Below, one piece after another: positions 57,418-64,000 of a stretch of 64,000 nt of DNA (positions within the stretch are counted from its first letter, which is position 1; each line of letters begins with the position of its first letter). The stretch is from positions 245,994 through 309,993 of the forward strand of contig NZ_FQUE01000005.1 of NCBI RefSeq assembly GCF_900128995.1, read 5' to 3'. Made by a program: the position numbers and the translations under genes. The notes beneath the pieces were generated by a model. That model had not been told where the DNA came from and searched no databases. It saw only the letters and a list, made by a program, of their open reading frames with translations. This DNA is from Loktanella atrilutea (GTDB lineage Bacteria > Pseudomonadota > Alphaproteobacteria > Rhodobacterales > Rhodobacteraceae).

Positions 57418-57807
57418 CTACTTCACGCGCGCCCAGTTCTGGCTTGCGCACAGCAGCCCACCGGCAATGCAGCCCTGCAGCCGCAGCGCATTGCCGCTGA
57501 CCTGCATCTTGCCGGTGTAGGTCTTGCCGTTCGACGGGCGATAGACCTGTCCCGCATAGGTGCCGTCGCCCTTGGGCGCCATGCCGATGACGATCTGCCG
57601 GCCGATGTTCTCGGACTGATAGGGCGTGCCGTCGGCCTTGTAGGTCTGCGTGATCGTGCCGCAGACGGCCCCGCCGCAGGGCGTCATGCTGACATAGGCA
57701 AAGGCGCCATCGTCCACCTCGGTCTGCCATGTCCCGAGGGCGGCATCCTGCGCCGTGGCGGCGGTGGCGAAGGTTGCGGCCAGCAGGGCCGCGATCAGAC
57801 GTGTCAT
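57418..57807 (-). CDS. Exported DUF2147 protein
   Basis: A 129-aa protein with a cleavable signal peptide (LIAALLAATFATAATAQ) followed by the DUF2147 beta fold: ALGTWQTEVDDGAFAYV, then CGGAVCGTITQTY and GQVYRPSNGKTYTGKM, ending LCASQNWARV. The family is periplasmic and of unknown function. The start at 57807 places a standard signal peptide at the N-terminus. Confidence 0.88.
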   Translation of the reverse strand: MTRLIAALLAATFATAATAQDAALGTWQTEVDDGAFAYVSMTPCGGAVCGTITQTYKADGTPYQSENIGRQIVIGMAPKGDGTYAGQVYRPSNGKTYTGKMQVSGNALRLQGCIAGGLLCASQNWARVK

Positions 57808-57938
57808 CGTTGGGTCTCCTCCCCTTGAAACTGTCCGCACCTTGGCGCACCTGCGGGGGCGATCAAGTCTGACGCCACGTCGGTTGCCTTTTCCGCGGGC
57901 TTTGCGCACAAGACCGCAAACCGGCCGGAGTCCTCACG

Positions 57939-58655
57939 ATGATCCTCTACCCCGCAATCGACCTGAAGGACGGACAGGCCGTCCGCCTCGTCCATGGAGA
58001 GATGGACCGCGCGACGGTCTTCAGCGACGATCCTGCGGCACAGGCGCAGGTCTTCGTCGACGCCGGCTGCCAGTGGCTGCATCTCGTCGACCTGAACGGC
58101 GCCTTCGCCGGCACCCCGGTCAACGCCGCCCCGGTCGAGGCGATCCTGCAACGCTGCAAGGTCCCCACCCAGCTCGGCGGCGGCATCCGCGACATGGCCA
58201 CGATTGAACGCTGGCTGACGCTGGGCCTGTCGCGGGTGATTCTCGGCACCGTCGCCGTCGAGGATCCCGACCTCGTGCGGCAGGCCGCCCGCGCCTTCCC
58301 CGGTCAGGTCGCCGTCGGCCTCGACGCCCGCAACGGCCGCGTCGCCACCCGCGGCTGGGCCAAGGAAACCGACATCATCGTCACCGACCTCGCGAAATCC
58401 TTCGAGGATGCGGGGATCGCCGCGATCATCTACACCGACATCCTGCGCGACGGCGCGATGAAGGGCCCCAACGTCGCGGCCACCGCCGACCTCGCCCGCG
58501 CCGTGTCGATCCCGGTCATCGCGTCGGGCGGCGTATCGTCGCTCGACGACCTCACCGCCCTGAAGGAGACCGGGGTCATCAGCGGCGCGATCTCGGGCCG
58601 CGCCCTCTACGACGGCGCGCTCGATCTGCGTGCCGCCCTCGCGGCGCTGGCCTAG
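57939..58655 (+). CDS. hisA: Phosphoribosylformimino-AICAR ribotide isomerase
   Basis: A 238-aa TIM-barrel isomerase of histidine synthesis. The catalytic Asp8 region [16 protein letters not shown], the phosphate loop [12 protein letters not shown], the second catalytic Asp in [16 protein letters not shown] and the GVSSLDDL loop are present. Its stop codon overlaps the stop of the convergent DUF302 gene. Confidence 0.97.
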   Translation: MILYPAIDLKDGQAVRLVHGEMDRATVFSDDPAAQAQVFVDAGCQWLHLVDLNGAFAGTPVNAAPVEAILQRCKVPTQLGGGIRDMATIERWLTLGLSRVILGTVAVEDPDLVRQAARAFPGQVAVGLDARNGRVATRGWAKETDIIVTDLAKSFEDAGIAAIIYTDILRDGAMKGPNVAATADLARAVSIPVIASGGVSSLDDLTALKETGVISGAISGRALYDGALDLRAALAALA

Positions 58656-59095
58656 CCGCCCGTCGCCGCGTCGGTCAGCCCCTCCAGCGCCGCGTCGATC
58701 TGCGCCCGGTAGGGCGCGTCGGCGGGAATCGAAAGCCCTTCGAACAACGTCGCCGTATCGGCCCAGACGACCTGCGTCGCACCCGCCGCATCTGCCATCA
58801 CAGCGACCCGCAGCGGCAGCACCAGCCCCGCCATCGGATCATCCGCGATCGCCTGCGACCCCAGCGCCGCATTGCCGAAGACCAGCACCTGTGCCTCCGG
58901 CAGCTCGAACCCCGCGTCGGCCCCCGCCGCCTCGTGATCGACCACGGCAAGGACCGTGGCCCCGGCGGCAGTCACCGCTGCCATCAGATCCGTCATCGTC
59001 TCGTCGACGGTCTTGGGGCTGGCCTTCTGATGCACCTCGGCCATGGCAGGCCCTGCCAGCAGCACCGCCGCCGCGATCATCGTCGTCCTGAACAT
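58652..59095 (-). CDS. Exported DUF302 protein
   Basis: A 147-aa protein with a signal peptide ([14 protein letters not shown]) and a DUF302-type domain ([58 protein letters not shown]). The family function is unknown. It is placed antisense between hisA and hisF, which otherwise adjoin in many genomes, and overlaps hisA by 4 bp. Confidence 0.88.
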   Translation of the reverse strand: MFRTTMIAAAVLLAGPAMAEVHQKASPKTVDETMTDLMAAVTAAGATVLAVVDHEAAGADAGFELPEAQVLVFGNAALGSQAIADDPMAGLVLPLRVAVMADAAGATQVVWADTATLFEGLSIPADAPYRAQIDAALEGLTDAATGG

Positions 59096-59183
59096 CTCGC
59101 AAACTCCTTCTTTCGCGCTCCAACCCAGGCTCCCGCGCGGATGTTCCCTTCCCTCGCCCCGCGATCCGGCCTAAAAGGCCGCC

Positions 59184-59945
59184 ATGCTCAAGACCCGCAT
59201 CATCCCCTGCCTCGACGTGGCCAATGGCCGCGTGGTCAAGGGCGTCAACTTCGTCGACCTGCGCGACGCGGGCGATCCGGTGGACGCCGCCATCGCCTAC
59301 AACGCCGCCGGCGCGGACGAACTCTGCTTCCTCGACATCATGGCGACCGAGGAAAACCGCGGCACCATGTTCGACCTCGCCACCCGCACGGCAGAGGCCT
59401 GCTTCATGCCGCTGACCATCGGCGGCGGCGTGCGCACCCACCACGACGTGCGCGCCCTGCTGCTGGCGGGGGCCGACAAGGTCAGCTTCAACTCCGCCGC
59501 CGTCGCCAACCCCGACGTGGTGACCGAGGCCGCCCTGCGCTTCGGCAGCCAGTGCATCGTGGTCGCCATCGACGCCAAGACCGTGGCCCCCGGCCGGTGG
59601 GAAATCTTCACCCACGGCGGCCGCCGCCCCACCGGCATCGACGCCGTCGCCTTCGCCCGCACCATGGCCACGAAGGGCGCGGGAGAGATCCTGCTCACCG
59701 CGATGGACAACGACGGCGTCAAGACCGGCTACAACATCCCCCTCACCCGCGCCGTGGCGGATGCGGTCGACATCCCCGTCATCGCCTCCGGCGGCGCCGG
59801 CACCCTCGATCATCTGGTCGAAGGCGTGACCGAAGGCCACGCCAGCGCCGTCCTCGCCGCCTCGATCTTCCACTTCGGCACCTACACGATTCCCCAGGCC
59901 AAGGCCCACATGGCCGACGCCGGCATCCCGATGAGGCTGTCATGA
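59184..59945 (+). CDS. hisF: Imidazole glycerol phosphate synthase, cyclase subunit
   Basis: A 253-aa TIM-barrel cyclase partner of HisH. The N-terminal [19 protein letters not shown] with the catalytic Asp, the [18 protein letters not shown] phosphate loop, [15 protein letters not shown] with the second Asp, and the late [15 protein letters not shown] loop are all present. The stop overlaps the hisE start. Confidence 0.97.
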   Translation: MLKTRIIPCLDVANGRVVKGVNFVDLRDAGDPVDAAIAYNAAGADELCFLDIMATEENRGTMFDLATRTAEACFMPLTIGGGVRTHHDVRALLLAGADKVSFNSAAVANPDVVTEAALRFGSQCIVVAIDAKTVAPGRWEIFTHGGRRPTGIDAVAFARTMATKGAGEILLTAMDNDGVKTGYNIPLTRAVADAVDIPVIASGGAGTLDHLVEGVTEGHASAVLAASIFHFGTYTIPQAKAHMADAGIPMRLS

Positions 59946-60253
59946 CCCTCGACGACCTCGCCGCCACCATCGCCGCCCGCAAGGACGCCGACCCGGACAC
60001 CAGCTGGACCGCGAAGCTGCTCGCCAAGGGCCCCGCAAAATGCGCCGAGAAATTCGGCGAGGAAGCGGTCGAGGCGATCATCGAGGCCGTCCGCGGCGAC
60101 CGCGCCGCCCTGACGTCCGAGGCCGCCGACACCCTCTACCACCTCCTCGTCATGCTCGCCGCCTGCGACGTGCCGCTCTCGGACGTCATGGCCGAACTCG
60201 CCCGCCGCCAGGGCACCTCCGGCCTGACGGAAAAGGCGTCGCGCCAGCCCTGA
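59942..60253 (+). CDS. hisE: Phosphoribosyl-ATP pyrophosphatase
   Basis: A 103-aa MazG-like enzyme for the second step of histidine synthesis. The metal-binding [18 protein letters not shown] and [14 protein letters not shown] helices are typical. HisI is not fused to it. The start overlaps the hisF stop as ATGA. Confidence 0.96.
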   Translation: MTLDDLAATIAARKDADPDTSWTAKLLAKGPAKCAEKFGEEAVEAIIEAVRGDRAALTSEAADTLYHLLVMLAACDVPLSDVMAELARRQGTSGLTEKASRQP

Positions 60254-60327
60254 CCGCCGCATCGGACGCGGATCGACGGGCCGGGCTCCGCACCTCCCGC
60301 GGGCCAGCGGCGCAATGGCACCCCATG

Positions 60328-60374
60328 TCCTTCTTCTGGTCTGAAAGACCTCGGGGTCCGGGGCTGGCCCCGGT
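60328..60374 (-). repeat. Composite-element variant near hisE
   Basis: On the minus strand a GGGGCCAGCCCCGG hairpin is followed by ACCCCGAGGTCTTTCAGACC and AGAAGAAGGA, a variant of the repeat seen after hisH. It lies just past the stop of the CoA-binding gene. Confidence 0.55.
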
Positions 60375-60376
60375 CC

Positions 60377-60853
60377 TCAGCCCAACCGCGACGAGATCAC
60401 GCCGGTATTGAACCCGCCCATCCGCAACTCGCCGAACAGCCGCTGATACTCGATCTTGGGGCAGCGATCCTGCACCACCGTGACGCCACGGGCCCGCGCC
60501 ACCGCGGCGGCCTGATCGTGGCGCACCCCCAGCTGCAGCCAGATCACGTCAAGGCGCGGCCAGCGCGCCAGCGCCGCATCCACGATCTCCGGCACCGCCT
60601 CCGACCTGCGGAACACATCGACCATGTCGACCGCGCCCGGCACCTCCGCCAGCGACGCATGGACCGTCTCGCCCAACAGCTGCTGCCCCGCCAGCCCGGG
60701 GTTGACCGGCACGATTCGGACCCCCTTCAATTGCAGGTAGCGCGCGACGAAATAGCTCGGCCGCACCGGGTTCGCCGACACGCCGACGATCGCCACGGTC
60801 TTCACCCGGCGCAGGATCGCCTTCAGTTCGGCATCTGTGGGCACATCGGTCAT
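60377..60853 (-). CDS. CoA-binding domain protein (YccU-like)
   Basis: A 158-aa protein with a single CoA-binding Rossmann fold: VAIVGVSANPVRPSYFVARY near residue 20, RIVPVNPGLAGQQLLGE, and IWLQLGVRHDQAAAVARARG. It corresponds to the CoA-binding part of succinyl-CoA synthetase alpha-like proteins but lacks the catalytic domain. Its function is unknown. A terminator-like repeat lies 17 bp before the start codon. Confidence 0.9.
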   Translation of the reverse strand: MTDVPTDAELKAILRRVKTVAIVGVSANPVRPSYFVARYLQLKGVRIVPVNPGLAGQQLLGETVHASLAEVPGAVDMVDVFRRSEAVPEIVDAALARWPRLDVIWLQLGVRHDQAAAVARARGVTVVQDRCPKIEYQRLFGELRMGGFNTGVISSRLG

Positions 60854-60870
60854 GGCACGACCCTTCGGCG

Positions 60871-60897
60871 AAAAAACGCCCGGGTCAAGCCCGGGCG
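60871..60897 (-). terminator. Terminator-like palindrome in front of the CoA-binding gene
   Basis: Arms CGCCCGGG and CCCGGGCG around CTTGA, followed on the minus strand by six T residues. It could end the rlmB transcript or attenuate the CoA-binding gene. The CCCGGGTCAAGCCCGGG core is a common alphaproteobacterial interspersed palindrome. Confidence 0.7.
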
Positions 60898-61090
60898 CAG
60901 TCTGGAACGAGGGATGTGTCTGCGGACAGGTCCGGTTCCAAGACCCTGCCCTGACAAACATGTGGTGTGACCGCGCGTCCCCTGCCAGAGCGCCTCGCGA
61001 CCCTGTGAAGCGCCGCCTCCAGGGTCGGGCGGGCGGGCGTCGCGGCCTTCGGCCGCGCGGTGGCCCGACCAGACCCCGCGGCGCGCGCGC

Positions 61091-61870
61091 CTAGGTGCCC
61101 CGCGCCGCGTAAAGTGCCACCGCCGCCGCGTTGGACACGTTCAGCGACCCGAATCCCCCCGCCGCCCCGATCCGCACCAGCACGTCGCAGGTGGCGAGGC
61201 TCTTTTCGCGCAATCCCGGCCCCTCGGCGCCCATCACCAGCGCCACGGGCCGGTCGCGCCGCCCCTCCAGCGCCGCCTCGATCGTCGTGTCCGCCGTCCC
61301 GTCCAGCCCCAGAACGAGGTATCCCATGCCCTGCAGCTGCGTCATCGCATCCGCCAGGTTGCGCACCCGCAGATAGGGCTGCCGCTCCAGCGCTCCGGAC
61401 GCGGTCTTGGCCAGCGCCCCCGTCTCGGGTGCCGCGTGCCGCTGCACCGCCACCACCGCCCGCGCGCCGAAGACCTCCGCCGACCGCAGGATCGCGCCGA
61501 CGTTATGCGGGTCCGTGACGCGGTCCAGCAGCACGATGCGCGGCGGTTGCGGCCCATCCCCCAGCGCGATGTCCTCGAGGCTGCCCCAGTCCAGTGGCTT
61601 CACCTCCAGCGCGGCGCCCTGATGGACCGACCCCGGATCGATCGGCGCCGCGAACCTGCGCGGATCGCTGATCTCGGGGACGACACCGGACTCGGCCACA
61701 GCGTCCCCTAGCCGGTCCAGCGCGTTGCGCGTCACCACCAGCCGCAGCTTCACGCGGGCCGGGTTCAGCAGGGCATCGCGCACCGCATGCAGGCCGAACA
61801 GCCAGATCGTTTCCGACGCGGCAAGCCGCTTGGCCTGCTCCTTCTCGATCACCCATTTCGGCTTCTGCAT
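61091..61870 (-). CDS. rlmB: SpoU/TrmH-family 23S rRNA ribose methyltransferase
   Basis: A 259-aa SPOUT methyltransferase, probably for G2251 of 23S rRNA. An N-terminal substrate-binding domain (IWLFGLHAVRDALLNPARVK) is followed by the knotted SAM-binding motifs VLLDRVTDPHNVGAILRSA, ALVMGAEGPGLREKS and GSLNVSNAAAVALYAA. It is divergent from tRNA-Tyr; the exact nucleotide target is inferred from the family. Confidence 0.9.
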   Translation of the reverse strand: MQKPKWVIEKEQAKRLAASETIWLFGLHAVRDALLNPARVKLRLVVTRNALDRLGDAVAESGVVPEISDPRRFAAPIDPGSVHQGAALEVKPLDWGSLEDIALGDGPQPPRIVLLDRVTDPHNVGAILRSAEVFGARAVVAVQRHAAPETGALAKTASGALERQPYLRVRNLADAMTQLQGMGYLVLGLDGTADTTIEAALEGRRDRPVALVMGAEGPGLREKSLATCDVLVRIGAAGGFGSLNVSNAAAVALYAARGT

Positions 61871-62013
61871 CTCTGATCCCCTGACTGTCGGCCCCCCGTT
61901 ACAGGATATCGCGGCCCCTGTGAAGGAACCGCCGGGACCTCGCCTTTTTGCGTCCGGGGTCCGCCTTTTTCCAGTTGACGCCCCCCGCCCCCACAGCTAT
62001 CCCGCCACTCAGT

Positions 62014-62097
62014 GGGCGACAGGCCGCAAGGTGTGGCAGGAGACTGTAACTCTCTCGCGGAGACGCACGCCTGGTTCGATTCCAGGGTCGCCCACCA
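62014..62097 (+). tRNA. tRNA-Tyr (GTA)
   Basis: 84 nt including an encoded CCA. Acceptor GGGCGAC/GTCGCCC with A discriminator, anticodon loop CTGTAAC giving GTA, a long variable arm as in class II tRNAs, and T-arm CCTGG-TTCGATT-CCAGG. Confidence 0.97.
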
Positions 62098-62307
62098 CTT
62101 CCCCGACCCCCCCCCTGCGAAAGCACCTTCGGGCCGAAATCCGGTTGTCGGAATGCCGCAAGCGTCGCGCCCCGCCCCCCCGCTCCGGCAAAAGACCCCG
62201 GGCGCGCCCATGATCGCACCAACATGCCCTTGACCCATCGCCCGGACACGTAACCTGACCTCCTCCGGCACGCGCACGCGGGCCGTCGTCCTGCAAAGGC
62301 GCTCCCG

Positions 62308-63561
62308 TCACGGCAGGATCAGGATCGCCCGCAGGTCGTTCACGTTTGTCAGGGTCGGCCCGGTGATGACCTGATCCCCCAGCGCCTCGAACAGGGCGTG
62401 GGCATCGTTGGCCTCCAGATCGGCGCGGGGGTCGCGCCCCATCGCCCGTGCCCTTGCCAGCGTCTCCGGCCCGATCAGGGCACCGGCCACATCCTCGATC
62501 CCGTCGATCCCGTCCGTATCCCCGGCCAGCGCATGGATGCGCGGATGACCGTTCAGCGCCACCGCCAGGGCCGCCAGAAATTCCACGTTGCGCCCGCCCC
62601 GCCCGCGCCCCCGCAGGGTCACCGTCGTCTCGCCCCCCGACAGCAGGACGCAGGGCGCGGCGAAGGGCAGACCGTGCTGCGCCACGCTCTGCGCGATGCC
62701 CGCCAGGGTCCGCGCCACCTCGCGCGATTCGCCCTCCAGCGCATCGCCGAGGATGTGGCAGGCGAAGCCCGCCGCCTCCGCCACTGCCGCCGCCGCCCGC
62801 AGCGCGATGAGCGGAGAGGAGACGAGGGTAAAGACCGCCCCGGCCAGTCGCGGATCGTCGGGCTTCACACTCTCCGACAGGGCCGGCACCGCGATGCCAT
62901 GGCGCGTCAGGATCGCGCGGGCCGCGTCGCAGGTCGTCGGGTCGCCCACCGTGGGACCAGAGGCGATGACGCCCGCCCCGTCCCCGGGCACATCGGAAAT
63001 CGCCAGCGTCACCACCCGGGCCGGATGGCAATGCGCCGCCAGCCGCCCGCCCTTCACCCCCGACAGATGGCGCCGCACCGTGTTCATCTCGGCGATATCG
63101 GCGCCGGAGGCGAGCAGCGCGGCGTTCACCGCCTGCTTCTCGGCCAGGGTCACGCCCGGGGCGGGGTCGACCAGCAGCGCCGATCCCCCGCCCGAGATCA
63201 GGCAGATCACCAGATCATCCGCCGTCAGGTCGCCGCAGGCCGCCCAAAGCTCTGCCGTTGCCGCCTGTCCCGCGGCATCCGGCACCGGGTGCGACGCCTC
63301 TCGGATCGTGATGTGCCTGCAGGGCACGCCGTGGCCGTAGCGCGTGATCACCAGACCGCTCAGACTCTCCGGATCGGGCCAGTGATCCTCCACCGCCCGC
63401 GCCATCGCGGCAGAGGCCTTGCCGGCTCCGATGACGACGGTCCGTCCCCGGGGCGGCGGTGGCAGATGCGGCGGCACGCACAGGGCAGGCTGCGCCGCGG
63501 CGACGCCGGCGGCGAACATGGCGCGCAGCAGGGACTCCGGGGTCATCGCACTCTCCGACAT
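62308..63561 (-). CDS. ttuD: Glycerate 2-kinase/hydroxypyruvate reductase, TtuD (MOFRL) type
   Basis: A 417-aa two-domain protein of the MOFRL/GckA family, which phosphorylates glycerate (older annotation: hydroxypyruvate reductase). The N-terminal domain has VVIGAGKASAAMARAVEDHW and ICLISGGGSALLVDPAPG; the C-terminal MOFRL domain has VLLSGGETTVTLRGRGRGG and ALAGDTDGIDGIEDVAGA. It probably feeds tartrate, glyoxylate or serine-cycle intermediates into glycolysis. Confidence 0.93.
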   Translation of the reverse strand: MSESAMTPESLLRAMFAAGVAAAQPALCVPPHLPPPPRGRTVVIGAGKASAAMARAVEDHWPDPESLSGLVITRYGHGVPCRHITIREASHPVPDAAGQAATAELWAACGDLTADDLVICLISGGGSALLVDPAPGVTLAEKQAVNAALLASGADIAEMNTVRRHLSGVKGGRLAAHCHPARVVTLAISDVPGDGAGVIASGPTVGDPTTCDAARAILTRHGIAVPALSESVKPDDPRLAGAVFTLVSSPLIALRAAAAVAEAAGFACHILGDALEGESREVARTLAGIAQSVAQHGLPFAAPCVLLSGGETTVTLRGRGRGGRNVEFLAALAVALNGHPRIHALAGDTDGIDGIEDVAGALIGPETLARARAMGRDPRADLEANDAHALFEALGDQVITGPTLTNVNDLRAILILP

Positions 63562-63644
63562 GGGCTTGCCCCCACACTAGGGGCACAGCCCGAGAGCGTC
63601 CATTGCCACGAAAGTCGCCCCCCGCCGCAGGGCTGGCCCGGGAG

Positions 63645-63667
63645 CCGATTTTTCGGCGAAAAATCGG
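63645..63667. repeat. AT-rich palindrome upstream of ttuD (copy 1)
   Basis: Arms CCGATTTTTC and GAAAAATCGG around GGC. Confidence 0.85.
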
Positions 63668-63721
63668 AGGCGCGCGTTGCAGCGAAAGGCAGCGGACCTG
63701 CCGTCCCGCGCGTGGCGGGGG

Positions 63722-63764
63722 ATCGGGGGCTGGCCCCCGATGCCGATTTTTCTCGAAAAATCGG
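63722..63764. repeat. GC palindrome joined to AT-rich palindrome (copy 2)
   Basis: ATCGGGGGC/GCCCCCGAT palindrome at 63722-63741 followed by arms CCGATTTTTC and GAAAAATCGG around TC (63743-63764). The order matches the ftsW-murG element. Confidence 0.85.
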
Positions 63765-63859
63765 AGCGGCGCCCGCGGTGGGTGCGGCGCATGGAAAAGG
63801 CCCGGTCGCGCGGGACCGGGCCTGTCGGGGGGCCCCTTGGCTGGGTCGGCGGATCGGGG

Positions 63860-64000
63860 TCAGTAGATCACCACGCCGCGGATGCTCTCGCCGTGGTGCA
63901 TCAGATCGAAGCCCTTGTTGATGTCGTCGAGCGGCATCGTGTGGGTGATCATCGGGTCGATCTCGATCTTGCCCTGCATGTACCAGTCCACGATTTTCGG
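63860..64000 (-). CDS. frmA: S-(hydroxymethyl)glutathione dehydrogenase, C-terminus (partial)
   Basis: Only the last 46 codons lie in the window. They read PKIVDWYMQGKIEIDPMITH followed by TMPLDDINKGFDLMHHGESI and end RGVVIY, which matches the C-terminus of class III alcohol dehydrogenases. These oxidise the glutathione adduct of formaldehyde with NAD. The gene runs off the right edge; the active-site zinc residues are outside the window. Confidence 0.85.
   Translation of the reverse strand, partial: PKIVDWYMQGKIEIDPMITHTMPLDDINKGFDLMHHGESIRGVVIY

Larger units (their letters stand above)
63562..63859. other. Intergenic region between ttuD and the formaldehyde dehydrogenase gene
   Basis: 298 bp without a gene; it holds the two palindromes above and a hairpin-like GGCCCGGTCGCGCGGGACCGGGCC near 63800 that could terminate the dehydrogenase transcript. 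Confidence 0.55.

Overview
The window is GC-rich chromosomal DNA from an alphaproteobacterium, almost certainly the family Rhodobacteraceae. The support is gene content and order: an aerobic cobaltochelatase pair (cobS/cobT), DUF2484 proteins inside the division and cell-wall (dcw) cluster, GANTC (CcrM-type) sites upstream of mraZ, and above all a DUF1127 gene followed by an array of CCTCCTCCC-loop hairpins like the CcsR ('cuckoo') small RNAs known from Rhodobacter sphaeroides. No phage, plasmid, insertion sequence or CRISPR locus was seen.

Layout. 1-13.8 kb: gatB, a DUF4177 protein, bolA, a DnaJ-type protein, a minus-strand block (membrane protein, exported MsrB, anti-sigma factor, ECF sigma factor), cobS, a small lipoprotein, an FMN reductase, cobT, an M24 aminopeptidase, a DUF427 protein and a ClC-type chloride channel. 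14-39.5 kb, nearly all minus strand: a long dcw cluster, in transcription order mraZ-rsmH-ftsL-ftsI-murE-murF-mraY-dedA-murD-(baiN-like gene inserted on the plus strand)-ftsW-murG-murC-DUF2484-DUF2484-murB-ddl-ftsQ-ftsA-ftsZ-lpxC-bamD-recN. Most junctions are ATGA-type overlaps or gaps under 25 bp, so precursor synthesis, lipid II assembly, septation and outer-membrane biogenesis are probably co-expressed. The mraZ leader carries a strong terminator-like hairpin and looks like the UpsM small-RNA locus of R. sphaeroides.

40-47.8 kb: apbC/mrp, the DUF1127 gene with a 1-kb array of 23 anti-Shine-Dalgarno hairpins ending in a factor-independent terminator, a divergent lrp/lysE pair, uvrD and an FMN-dependent alpha-hydroxy-acid dehydrogenase. 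47.8-62.3 kb: pyruvate carboxylase, two tandem tRNA-Gly(GCC) genes, a single-domain Lrp-like protein, and a histidine biosynthesis region (hisB-hisH ... hisA ... hisF-hisE) broken up by an alpha/beta hydrolase, glutaminase, a lytic transglycosylase, a degenerate histidine-kinase-like membrane protein, a DUF2147 and a DUF302 protein; then a CoA-binding protein, a SpoU-type rRNA methyltransferase and tRNA-Tyr. 62.3-64 kb: a glycerate kinase/hydroxypyruvate reductase (ttuD type) and the C-terminus of a glutathione-dependent formaldehyde dehydrogenase cut by the window edge.

The strongest non-coding signals are the expanded CcsR-like array with its higher-order 174-bp duplication, the UpsM-like mraZ leader, and a recurring intergenic composite of an AT-rich palindrome, a GC palindrome and an A-rich GCGAGGA tail that often supplies the ribosome-binding site of the next gene.
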